Shown: positions 50,293 to 60,000 of the stretch, one piece after another | How positions within the stretch are numbered: the stretch's first letter is position 1 | Layout of the letters: each line of letters starts with the position of its first letter | Notes under the pieces: model-generated | Databases searched by the model: none | Seen by the model: the letters and a program-made list of their open reading frames with translations, nothing else | Told to the model about the DNA's origin: nothing | From: Polytrichum commune | Taxonomy: Eukaryota > Streptophyta > Polytrichopsida > Polytrichales > Polytrichaceae | Length of the DNA: 60,000 bases | Direction of reading: 5' to 3' | Assembly (NCBI GenBank): GCA_950295325.1 | Contig: OX485805.1 | Coordinates: forward strand, 8,496,501-8,556,500 | Made by a program: the position numbers and the translations under genes

Positions 50293-51732
50293 CTTTTTGG
50301 TGCTTGTTACCACTCAGATATTAGGTCTTCAATTGAGAAGATTGTCCATATAGGGCCCATGTGCCATACAAGTTAAAGAATATGCACATTCACAAAATAA
50401 ACTAATAAACAAAACAAAACAAAACAAAACAGAAGCTACTAACTTACAAAATCAAAACACGTGAGTACAGTCAACAATGACTCAAAAATGCTTGACGGCA
50501 TCTCATCATAACCTCAGCTCACGGAAATTCAACTCCAGAGACAATCCTTCAGAAGTGAAAGCATTTGATTCACAACACCAACAACACGTCATGTTCTTGT
50601 CATGTGTCAGGGAACAAATCTTAAATCTACCATTGCGATAAGTTTTCAGTGACCCATGACAACATGACGTGTTGCCAAAGCACTGCAAGCATACGAGTTC
50701 TAGTTAACTCTTCTCAAGTCATTGAAAATTATCACAAAACCCTCGAGATTCCAAGAAATCGACCAGTCAAACAGATTTCTTAGATCTCATATGCTGGAAG
50801 TGAGATTATGACACAGATACATGACAACGTTTGCACTCCCATTCGATGCAATTTATGTGCTAGTGATCAAGAAACTATTCTGTGCACTATATACATATAC
50901 AGGATCGTGAGATTGTGCTACTGCGCTATCGTAGAAGTAAGTAAGTTGCAGTACCTCCAGTATTGCCCTGTATAAGAGTGTTGAAGGTATGTATGCATGT
51001 AAGATTGTTTCACTTACTTATACATGTATGTAAGGCTACTCTGTCGGTTTACCGCAAGACAAAAGTGCGCAAAGACGTTGAAGACCGTCTCATGACCGGT
51101 CGGCATCTGTCAATTGCAGTGTCCTGGGAGAAATTTCGGGCACAATCCGTCAAGATCATAGAGTTTTGTGCAAGTCCAACTGGTTTACATATTGACATTG
51201 TTCGGTGTTTCGATATTAATTTAAGGTATTTTCCATAGATTCCTGTAAAGTGATCAGCACTTTTCCTGGAGTTCTGAAGCTCAACCGGTTATTTCTCAAT
51301 CTCAACCGGTTCATCTGTAACTAGTGGTTGGTTCTCGCTCTTCATTGGGCAAATGCAAGACTTGGAATTCCTCTAAAACTAAGACTTCCAATAGGCTCAT
51401 AGTACTTATGCCCATTTAATGCTTTTTGGGGACCAACATGTTGCTTTTCTGCAATGGTACTATGTATTTGACCAACGAACATGCCGTGTTGGAGCGGCTT
51501 GGTGACTTTGGTCTTGTTCGAGGGTTTGGAATTGGTGGCATGCTTGCAAGTTAACTTCTAAAGGCCAAAGCAGAACTCGCTCCACAATGGTTTGAAATGG
51601 TTAAATTAGTCCAATTCAAAAACTCCTAAAATAAAATCATTGTTTTTAATGGTAAAATTGACTGTACATATGTCTGATTTGTAGGGTTAAGGTCATTTGT
51701 AAAAAAAATTAGCTATTCATGTGCCTAGAATG

Positions 51733-52540
51733 TGGAGAACTTCCTATATAATTATATGTTATCAAGGTCACTATGGGCTTTCAACAATGACTTGCCCACC
51801 TATCCCCCTCTTGGTTAGTGAATAAAGCAGCCTCACTTTCCCAACACTTGGCCGAACAAGGATGTAACACGTGGTACAAATTGACAACCATGTGGAAGGC
51901 ATTATGGGGTCCATCTCACTAGGAAACCCATCACAACCCAACCACATCAGAAATAGCATATGATGATATCAAGGAGGTTTTTCTTGCCAGCTTCGAGGGA
52001 AGAAACTAGATTACCTCCACTTTGAGGATTTCCTCAAATACGAATGTGAGTTGTACTAGAAGCAACCATCGACACAGTCACAATGCAAGATCATTGTTGC
52101 CTTCCGCACCTCAAACCACAAACTTGCCATTGAAACTTGACGATGGTCGACTGTCCCTATCTCTAGAGATACTAGACTCACTTTTGCTCCTATAGCACAA
52201 TTGAAAATGAGGCACACTTTGTGTTGGGATGTCACCCCATTAGAGACAAGTTCCTGTAATTATGTGAGAATGTAGTTCTAGTAAACCTCAAGCATTTCTT
52301 TCGTTTGGACCATCAAGTTAACATCAGCCTCTGTCTCACGGAGGCTGCCGCACTCCACCATTCTAAAGAATCAACTGCTTTGAAACCATCCTGATATGTT
52401 TCAATCCCCATTAGCAATTTCATTGCAATGGCTTTTCATGTAAACATACACCAAGTTAAAGACGGACAGGGGGGGGGGGGGTGAAATCCGCAGGGTTGGC
52501 CCATGGTGGTGGATAAGTGAGGGATGGGGAATGTCGTAAC
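51733..52540 (+). repeat. Array unit 6, partial, cut by the hAT element
   Basis: Contains the LINE tail and the start of the LTR-like block, with thirteen G at 52469-52481. It stops at 'gggaatgtcgtaac' (52540), where units 1-5 continue with '(c/a)tccggtgtggagtctcc'. The break point is the left end of a hAT transposon. Confidence 0.9.
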
Positions 52541-53419
52541 CAACGAATTTTATTTGGGCGATTCTTCGCATTTAATGCTATATTCTAAATGATGCCACAA
52601 AATTCCCTATTAGAATAATCAAATCTAGGTGTCCCCAAATCGCCCAAATCTACCATGAGTAGAAGCAGTAAAGCTCCTCCATGCTGCCCCCACCTCCCGC
52701 CCATTCCGTCACGTCGCCGTTGGGTCACCTTGCCAACCCTACACATCGGCGGCCCATCCCTCCACTCCGCCACCTTATGTCGCCGGATTCTCCACGTCGC
52801 TCCTGGCCATTCGCGGCCGCCTGTTCATATGGATGAAGCCCTTTCGCAGACTGGCAGATTCATCCGCTGGTTCCATTCGCAGCGAACTTGTGCATTGTCC
52901 ACTCTCTCCAGAGTCCAGACTCCAGATAGACAATGTTGTGCATGGTTGTTCTGTTGAGGCCGTCAGAGTTGGAGGCTTGGAGCCACATTGAAGTCTGGGC
53001 ATTTTTTAGGTAGGGTTTGTGCACAATTCTCACTGCATTCACTAATGAGGATGAGGATGGGTGTGGCTATAGGGAGTGGGCGTTACAGAGCTGGGAGTGG
53101 CGACATCTTATTTATGGAATCTGCAATCAACAGGTATGTGCATTGTTGTTTTGCGAAGTGGTATGTGCAATTGTTGTGTGTGCATTGTGTGTGCATTGGC
53201 GTCGCCTTTGCCCGATCTGGTTTTGTGTGATCGCCTGTTGTGTGTGCATTGGCGTCGTCGCCTTTGCCCGATCTGGTTTTATGTGATCTCCTGGTGTTCG
53301 CCTTGCCGCGCCACTCCACATCGCCTGGCTACCTGGGAGTTGGTTTTGTGTGGTCGCCTGTGGATCTGCGATCCCCTGCGCCGGCAATTGCGGTGAGTGT
53401 AGGTGGCAGTTGCTCTACC
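52541..53419 (+). other. 5' region of the hAT transposon
   Basis: This GC-richer DNA upstream of the transposase start probably holds its promoter and 5' untranslated region. At about 53187-53285 a ~54-bp segment ('gtgtgcattggcgtc' to 'cccgatctggtttt') is duplicated in tandem. Several short overlapping open frames are not convincing. Confidence 0.5.
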
Positions 53420-53975
53420 ATGGCAATGGCTCCTGCATCTGGTTCTGGAAAACGTCCCTCCTTCAAGCAGAAGGTGTTGATGATCACCCCTGGGGGAGAA
53501 TTATCAACTGCCGCAATGCAAGAGGTTGTCCACATCTCTTCAACCGCGTCTGCAACCATTTTTTCTCCCACCCCACTGCATGTACCTGCTCCATTTGAGG
53601 ATAATGCATTGGACATCAATGGCTCCCCATTCACTGTCGATGCGCCTTCAAGTGGTGGTAGCAACAGCTTAGATGGCTTCCATGAGCAATCAGACACCCA
53701 ATTGCTACCAACCTCACATGAACCTCCAACAAAGAAGCGAAAATTTCCGAAAAGAAGGTACCTCCTAAACCCTAAACCATGGCTGTATTTTTTGGGGAGT
53801 AATGCATTGGCTGAGGGCTGAGGGCTAAGATTATTCGAAAATGTCGTCTCAATTTCCGATTTCTAAGCATGTGTCATTTCAATTTCTAACATGTCAATTG
53901 ATGTGTCATATTTTTTCTTTCTCAAGTTTTTTTCTTTCTCAAATTTTGACGTGTACCCATTCTTGAGGGCCTCAG

Positions 53976-54127
53976 CATAGGAAGTGGCCCTAAACCCATA
54001 ATGTTTGGGGAGACACGTGCGTGGCGGGTTTGGGTCGGGTATAAACCCCCCCCCCCCCCCCCCCCCGACCCAAACCTGCCACGCACGTGTCTCCCCAAAC
54101 ATTATGGGTTTAGGGCCACTTCCTATG
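53976..54127. repeat. Foldback: 64-bp arms around a 21-base C run
   Basis: Arms 53976-54039 and 54064-54127 are reverse complements with one mismatch (gtggcgggttt against gtggcaggttt). The loop is tataaa plus most of a run of 21 C (54046-54066). It lies in the first intron of the hAT transposase. It may be a minimal foldback transposon or a palindromic insertion. Confidence 0.9.
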
Positions 54128-55237
54128 GGGATGTTTTTTTGGCATTATGAGGATATGTTTTTGATGATGTCTTGTTTCTCACTGGTTTAGGGTGGTTTTG
54201 GTGCAGGTTTCAAGAAAATTGGGCAGCAAAATACCCATGGTCTCAACAAGACCCTGAAGGGGATGGTACATTTGACAAAGTTCGATGTATCATCTGCTCT
54301 AAAGTAAATGGCAGAGACAAAATATTGGATGCAAAAGATGACAACTTGAAAAAACACCAAGGATGGAAGAGAGCACTCAGCGACTTACCTTCTTTGAAGG
54401 TGAAGAAAGGTAAATGGTATTGGGACCAGAATTCCGTCCACAAGCGTGCTGAGAGGACATTTGCAGCACTGCCTGTTAATGATATTGGAACCCTAGTTAC
54501 AGTTGGAGCTCCTTGTGAGCCCAAAATGGTGTCCACATGTGGTGATTGACTCTTCGAAACCAATTTTAGTTTGACTTTGAAGTATTATGATTATTCACAA
54601 AACATAAAAAGAGTGAAGTGTGGTGTGGATTTAAGTTTAGGCATTAAGTGGTGTTGTGTGATTATTTCAAGGTTTGATTTCAATAGGAGAATGCCTTGAT
54701 TATGTAAGTAGGGGGTAAGGTGAAGCAAGGTGAGCTCCGCGGGTTAAATGCCCACTTTTGGATCCACCTTGGTAGTTTAGGAAGAAGGAAGCTTGGTGGA
54801 TGGGGATTAGTCCCTACTTTAGAGGTGAAGGTTAAAGGATTGTGATTGGAGGTGCTAATCCTCTCACCCTATCCTCACCTCTTTCTCCCTCTCTCCCTCT
54901 CTCCCTCTTTGCTACTTAAGGTGTTTTCTCTCTCATTTTCCTCTCTCTCCATCAAGCGCTCTCAAGGGAGCAAGCTCCTAAGAGCTTGAGCCACGTGTGT
55001 GGGTTATTAGTTTTAGTGAAGTTAATTAGTTAAGCTCTCTCTCTCATTATCTCTCAAAGGGGGGAAGCTCTTAGAGCTTGAGACAAGGGTGTGGATTAAG
55101 TAGCTCTTAGAGTAGTTGTGTGTTAGATTAGTTCATTAGCGGGGTAAGTTAGTACATTTAGCCAAAGTACAAGGAGAAGGGAGTTAGGGTGATGCTTGAT
55201 TAGCACCTAGGATTGCTTATTGAAGGCAGCTCATAGC

Positions 55238-56124
55238 TGACCCAAGGCCGAAGCCACCCAGTTCAGTTTCAGGCTCACTTCATTGTCAAGTTGACACCAC
55301 GTGTGGACAAAGTTTGCTACCCCTATATTACATGCCATATATAATTTTAAAATTTATGATATTTTTTCTACATATACATAACCATTGATAGTATCTTTTG
55401 TATATTTTTTTGAAATTTTTAGTCATCTTTATTTATTTTTAGTAATTGTTTTAGTTCAATTCTGTGTCATTCTAGTTACAAATGGTATGTTTTATGAAAA
55501 AAAGAAATCATCAAATTTAGTTACCGCTTTTGACTATGTCATAGGTACTGTGTATATCTATTCATGAAAAAAATTTGATAAAATTTTGACCCATTTTGGT
55601 GGTGCAACTTACCAAAAGAAGATTTTTTTTGGTCGCACGTGGTGTTCAACTTGACAATGGAGTGATCTACCCGTGGTTTCAGGGCCGAAGCCAACCAGTT
55701 TCAGTTCCAGGGCCGAAGCCAACCGGTTCCAGTTCCAAGGCCGGTGCCAACCAGTTTCAGTCCCAGGGCCGAAGCCAACCAGAACCAATTCAGGGCCGAA
55801 GCCAACCAGTTTCAGTCCCAGGGCCGAAGCCAACCGGTTCCTGTTCCAGGGCCGAAGCCACCCAGTTCAGTTCCAGGGCCGAAGCCAACCAGTTTCAGCT
55901 ACCAGTTTCAGTCCCAGGGCCGAAGCCAACCGGTTCCTGTTGCAGGGCCGAAGCCAACCAGTTTCAGTCCCAGGGCCGAAGCCACCCAGTTCAGTTCCAG
56001 GGCCGAAGCCAACCAGTTTCAGTCCCAGGGCCAAAGCCAACCAGTTTCAGTCCCGGGCCGAAGCCAACCAGTTTCAGTCCCAGGGCCGAAGCCAACCAGT
56101 TCCAGGGCCGAAGCCAACCCAAGT
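55238..56124 (+). repeat. 28-bp minisatellite, about 17 units, split by a MITE
   Basis: The unit is about 28 bp, core 'ggccgaagccaaccagtttc', with some 21- to 27-bp variants. One unit lies left of the MITE (from about 55238) and the rest run from 55676 to 56124. Because 28 is not a multiple of three and the unit has no stop in any plus-strand frame, all three frames stay open (Gly-Pro-Lys-Pro, Arg-Ala-Glu-Ala-Asn and Gly-Arg-Ser-Gln-Pro patterns). I see no sign that it is translated. Confidence 0.9.
55274..55675 (+). mobile_element. hAT-type MITE, family 2-like (402 bp), left end damaged
   Basis: The 8-bp target duplication gtttcagg lies at 55266-55273 and 55676-55683, inside the minisatellite. 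The right end reads ...gtgatctacccgtg, matching the end of the family 2 MITE at 38564. The left end starts ctcacttcattgtcaag, which pairs with the right arm (cttgacaatggagtga) but lacks the outermost ~11 bases. AT-rich interior, no coding sequence. Confidence 0.8.
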
Positions 56125-57253
56125 ACCAGCTGATCCTGTGGGAGTGCAAGTAATTAAACTAGGCCTAGCAACTTAGTTGCTTAGCCCGAAAATTAATCTA
56201 AATCACACTAGGCTATTGTAGGCTATCCTAGATCTTAGGTAAGAGTTGGGATTCATTAGACTAGGTATGGTTGTGTGTGACTCTTTGAATGTATTAATGA
56301 TGGACTATTGAGGTGAGTGTTTTTAAACACTTGCAATCTCTTTGTCAAAATAAGATCACGTGTGCAACGAATGGAGAATGTGGAGGATCCTGGCAAGGGC
56401 AATACAAGGGAAGTAAAGATCAAGGGTGTTAGGGGAATCTCTTTAAGGGCATGCGTGGCCAAGGCCGCGGGTTGGACCCTTGAGAAATCAAATTCCACCA
56501 CACGCCAAGAGATTCAAAATAATGTAACAAGTTGAGTTAATATAAAGTGAGTACCTTGGGCATGAGAACCACATAGCAATTCACATTATGACGTTATGAA
56601 GTGAATGTGATTCTCAAAACCATCACCCGGACTAGGACGCTTAAGGGTGGTGGGTTTGGCCTCACACTCCTCCAAAACACAAGGAAATGCAAATGGCAGT
56701 CATCTTCCACTTGTTACAATTTGGAAGACCTATGACTGAATATCCACCCATGAAGGAGCTGTTACAATTCCTGGGCGTTCCTAAGGTCAGAATCCTTCAT
56801 TTCCTTTCAGTTTCAGTTGCTCATGTTATTAATTTTGTTTTGAAACATCGTGTTGGTTAGTAATGGCACTTGAGTGTATGTGCAGGTTCCATTGAAGCAT
56901 TGGACCAAGGGGTCGGGTTGGGAAATGGCTGAGAGTTTGTTTAACGTTGTGCAAACAAGGACAAAAGAAGTAGTAAGTACAGCCCCTTACTTCTCTATCA
57001 CTTGCGATGAAGTCACAACGTTGGACAACCAATCTTGGATTAGCATGCATGTTTACACAATTCAAGATTGGGAAAGAGTGCCAATGTTGTTGTGCTTGCA
57101 GCGTGTGACTGAGGGTGGTGGTGCCGATAATATAACCAAAATGAATCTTGGTGCACTCACTAATGAAGGTGGGTTAATCCCACATCAGATTAGAGACCGA
57201 TTCATGGCATTTGAAGCAGATGGTGCATCGGTTTTGCAAGGGAAGAGGAATGG

Positions 57254-58225
57254 TGTCGCAACCCTTGCTAGGTCCCTTAATAATCTTGCCAATTTTTGTT
57301 TCTAGCAAAGGTTACGAGCGCTAACCCTTCGCATTCCGCCATGCTAATGGATAGCTCCTCTTACCCCGGACCAATAGTTCATAGGAGGGAACCAACCCTC
57401 CTACTTTGCTTTCAGGACTCACCCCTTAATCGGTAACCCATTTCCCCAATGTGGACTTCCATCCATGGAAGTCCAATCCTATGTTGATCATCGCGTTGCC
57501 GGAGCAACACTACAACAACCCGAACCATACTAGGCAACTATGGCCTCACAATAGGCCAAAACCCATGGAGGCCTTGCCGTTCGGCCTCGGGTGGGTGAGG
57601 CCACACCACCTCACCCATATAAGCCTCTAGGACTTCACGCGGGGCCCCTACCCCACCGTCAACCAACCTCTTGTCTCTCTACCAAGAGTTGGGGCCAAGT
57701 GGACATTTTCCCTTAGCTGCTGGGCCTAGAAGCCCCTAGCAGCTTCAGACCATCATAACTTCCTTGTTTGGTGTCTGATCTTAACAACCAACCACTCCAT
57801 CTTCATCTACGCTTCACGTAGATGCCGATGGACTCCTCACTTGCCCCATTTGGGCAAGTATTCACGAAGTTATGCCTGTTTGAACCTTGGCAGTCCCGGG
57901 AATCACTCCCAGGCACTGCAGTACCAGGGTGCTGTCCCGGGACAGCGCCGCACTCAAATGGCCATAACTCCTAGCTCACACCTCCGATTGAGGTGTTCTT
58001 GAGCATTCTAGAATCACCACGCCATGAGCTACGCATAGCTCATGGCCTTACCCTTGTGCCTCCTAGTCTCCGTGGGTGGGAGGCGTTCCCAACGCCCGGG
58101 GCCCTCACCCACACTAGGATCACTTGGGCCCTCTCACCAACGACGCCACAAGTCCCGGGTGTCACTCCGGGGTCCCCCTTGTGCCCATGGTGTTTCGGGC
58201 ACTCCTCATGGAGAGGTGCGCGACA
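57254..58225. mobile_element. Solo LTR (972 bp) inserted in the hAT transposase exon
   Basis: The insert begins TGTCGC and ends GCGACA, the TG...CA form of an LTR with matching short inverted ends. It is flanked by the 5-bp target duplication aatgg at 57249-57253 and 58226-58230. Removing the insert and one aatgg rejoins the transposase frame (…GKRNG then VTNKLQ…). The LTR is GC-richer than its surroundings. No internal retrotransposon sequence remains, as expected after recombination between two LTRs. Confidence 0.93.
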
Positions 58226-60000
58226 AATGGTGTCACTAACAAGCTGCAGGTTTCTCATGCGCCACACATGCAAGGCATGCATTGTGTGGCACATCGAAGC
58301 AACCTTGCAGTGCAATGTCTATCAGATCTGGAGATGGTGGCTAGGATTGAAACCTTACTAGCTGCTTTGCACAAGTATTTTAGTAAGTCCCCAAAACGCC
58401 ATTTGGAGCTCCAAAAACTTGTTGAATTGCTTGAGTCTAAGGGCAAAAAAAGTATTCAAAATGTAAAAACGAGGTGGATTTCAATGTTAAGTCCATTGAA
58501 ACGTGTTTTGTCGGAGTACTGCACCCTTTTGGTGAAGATGTACTCTGATCATCTTGTAAAACCAACAATCCCGGCAGCCAAGGTAAATTATGAACTCATG
58601 GCTGATATCAAGTCTTTACTGACCTTGGCTGCAATGCTACCTCTTCTAGAGGCTGTGAAAGCCTTGGTTGTCTTTGCACAATCCCCTAGTGTATATGTGT
58701 GTGATTTTACAAGGACATTGAGCCTTTGTATCTCAGATGTGAATGACTTGTATTGCACAAACAATGCATTCATTTCAGATGTATTTTCATGTTTCAAAAA
58801 TATATGTGACCTTTCGCATGAGAGCATCCGCCTAAGGTGGCATCCAGATGTGAATGATTGTGTTGAGCACTTGGTTTTTTAGGCCCATTTGTCAACTTCA
58901 GCCAGTTCCCACCTCAATGTGACTTGCGTTGATCATGTCACATACTTGAGGAGTTTTGTGACAAGAGAATTATTTGATAGAACGATATCGGAGGTGAAGG
59001 TCGAGGTTGCAGGTATGTGTTTGTTTTTAGTTTTGTTTGTTTGTTTATATTTTTGCATCTTTTGGTTATATCAAGGTTTTGCATCCATGAGCATGGATCT
59101 AATGTGTTGGTTTTTTATTGCAGATGCTGCAGCCATGATGGTGATGGAATTGGGAAGTAGGTTTCCCCCTAGTGAGGTAATGGATGCATTGTCCATTGTA
59201 TATCCTCAATTTTGGCTTGAGCCAGGGCATGAGGACAAACTCACAGGGTACATGAACACTTTGAAAGCAAACATATGCTCACACCAAGGATTTCTCTAGC
59301 GCTACAAATGTTTGTGATACATGTCCAGCAGTGTTGAGTCACTTGAGTGCTATGGCACTTGATCGGCAATTGCATTGGTTTGTTGTGGCTATGGCGAATA
59401 ATTCTCCTCATGCAATGAGGGCCATGGACACCCACATTCATCCCTTAACCAAACTATGGCGTGCCTTGGCACAATCTGCCCCTTTGAAGGGTATGTTTCC
59501 CGAGTTCTTTAAGCTCGCAGAAATTGCGATGATCCAGTACGGGGTTATATTTTGAAAATATGTTACTTCATTAAAGTTTCTCATGTTTTTTGTATTCATG
59601 TTCTTGAATGCAAGTTGGCTTCTTACTGACTTTGTCTCTTTGCATCCATTTTGTAGGTTCTTGGAAGCGTAGAAGACGAAAGAACATTTTCCAATGTTTC
59701 TTTCTTGAAGAACAAGCTCCGCAACCGCTTAACTGAACATTTACCTCTTGCTACAACAATGTTTGCACAAAAACATTACACATTGACATCATTCTCGTGC
59801 AAGGATGTCGTTTCAGATTGGAGAGCTTGCAAGCCGAAGCGCGTCCGATATGCACTTGGTGTTTGATTTGCATAGAATGAGACATTTAGGGGGTTTTTCC
59901 CACTTCTTCATAACTATTTAGAATACAAGGATCTTATATAACTTCTACTTTTAAGAGCCTACATCTCATACGGCTTATTGGCGATGCATGCCATTGTAAA

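Larger units (their letters stand above)
46283..51732 (+). repeat. Array unit 5 (MITE insertion and deletion)
   Basis: A 557-bp MITE (46455-47011) splits the LINE tail. A deletion of roughly 235 bp compared with unit 1 lies at about 49709 ('agaacctatc' joined to 'aaccaaacgg'). It has the A variant at 49245-49285, the longest AAC tract of the array (about 49399-49444), and a 28-bp-arm hairpin at 50227-50292. Confidence 0.88.
25654..52540 (+). repeat. Large tandem array: five ~5-kb units plus a partial sixth
   Basis: Landmark blocks recur in the same order and orientation in each unit: LINE 3' part, LTR-like block with primer-binding-like motif, a 500-bp foldback segment, an AAC microsatellite, and three further conserved blocks. 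Starts, taken at 'tggagaa' in the LINE part, are 25654, 31338, 36398, 41227, 46283 and 51733. The uninterrupted unit is about 5.06 kb (units 2 and 4); others differ through inserted MITEs and deletions. Units 2-6 all begin with the same junction, 'ttcatgtgcctaga' joined to LINE sequence 'atgtggagaa', whereas unit 1 continues leftward into the LINE reverse transcriptase. No intact gene lies within. Confidence 0.92.
54531..56699 (+). other. Repeat-filled second intron of the hAT transposase
   Basis: About 2.2 kb without coding sequence. It contains a CT-rich microsatellite (54860-54960, 'ctccctct' repeats), a pair of similar segments with 'aagctcYtaRagcttgag' near 54970 and 55065, a 28-bp minisatellite (55238-56124) and a MITE (55274-55675). 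Long open frames over the minisatellite are a by-product of its sequence. The normal intron was probably much shorter. Confidence 0.6.
53420..59866 (+). pseudogene. hAT transposase, multi-exon, inactivated
   Basis: Exons inferred: 53420-53757 (basic N terminus ending KKRKFPKR), 54207 to about 54530 (BED-like finger: RFQENWAAKYPW, VRCIICSK, then NLKKHQGW), 56700-56785, 56886-59012 with an LTR inserted at 57254-58225, 59124 to about 59537, and 59657-59866. The catalytic region has SITCDEVTTLDNQSW and FEADGASVLQG, and continues across the LTR to HMQGMHCVAHRSNLAVQ, a pattern of plant hAT proteins. The C terminus VEDERTFSNVSFLKNKLRNRL is the hAT dimerisation domain. Lesions: the solo LTR, in-frame TAG at 58880-58882, an apparent extra base near 59271 shifting the frame, and a lost GT donor near 59537. 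The ~2.2-kb second intron holds several repeats. Exon 2's end is uncertain. Confidence 0.88.
52541..60000 (+). mobile_element. hAT transposon, left end and body; right end beyond the window
   Basis: The left boundary is deduced from array unit 6, which is interrupted after 'gtcgtaac' at 52540. The new sequence starts CAACGAATTTTATTTGGGCG, with a subterminal inverted copy of 'tttgggcgatt' near 52635. A hAT transposase gene lies inside (53420-59866). The element is itself loaded with insertions: a foldback, a minisatellite split by a MITE, and a solo LTR. The right end is not in the window, so the target duplication cannot be confirmed. Confidence 0.8.

Noticed and set aside
55596-56176. Three overlapping long plus-strand frames (up to 185 codons) rich in Gly, Pro, Gln and Ser
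   Set aside because: All come from a 28-bp minisatellite lacking stops in any forward frame, inside an intron of a transposase pseudogene and crossing a MITE end.
58040-58315. Short frames on both strands around 58000-58300
   Set aside because: They lie mostly in the solo LTR; only the plus-strand frame after 58226 is genuine hAT transposase sequence.

Overview
The window looks like nuclear DNA of a land plant or close streptophyte relative. It holds one intact, intron-rich gene for the condensin subunit SMC4 (29 exons, about 11.7 kb) inside repeat-dominated, AT-rich sequence. Supporting signs are plant-type TTTAGGG repeats, LINE, pogo-like and hAT coding remnants, and a retrotransposon primer-binding-like motif that resembles the plant tRNA-Asp type. 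I cannot name the species. The density of repeats and the divergence of their coding remnants suggest a large, transposon-rich genome.

Layout: 1-2220 is non-coding with small local duplications. 2221-8849 is a pogo/Tigger-like DNA transposon with TA target duplication, 25-bp terminal inverted repeats, a decayed transposase on the minus strand (5937-8399) and about 3.7 kb of unexplained extra DNA. 9773-10343 is a small, second pogo-like fragment. 10852-22547 is SMC4 on the plus strand; all 29 exons join in phase to give 1255 codons, and intron 1 holds a degenerate tandem copy of the Walker A exon. 22548-25020 has no recognisable gene.

25022-52540 is the most striking part. A 5'-truncated LINE (reverse transcriptase remnant) is followed by a large tandem array of five ~5-kb units plus a sixth partial unit. 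Every later unit starts at the same internal point of that LINE, so the LINE locus appears to be where the array began. The units are mosaics of at least two sequence classes (A-B-A-B-A in one block, other groupings elsewhere). They carry later insertions of two short hAT-type MITE families, whose 8-bp target duplications can be read by comparison with empty sites in sister units.

The sixth unit is broken at 52540 by a hAT transposon that runs beyond the window end. Its transposase gene (53420-59866, plus strand) is recognisable from BED-like finger to C-terminal dimerisation domain. It is inactivated by a 972-bp solo LTR with 5-bp target duplication, a stop codon and a frameshift. Its large intron holds a 28-bp minisatellite that is itself split by a MITE.

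Only SMC4 is judged to be a functional gene. Everything else is mobile DNA, its decay products, or tandem amplification. All boundaries come from reading the sequence by eye; no alignment or database search was run.
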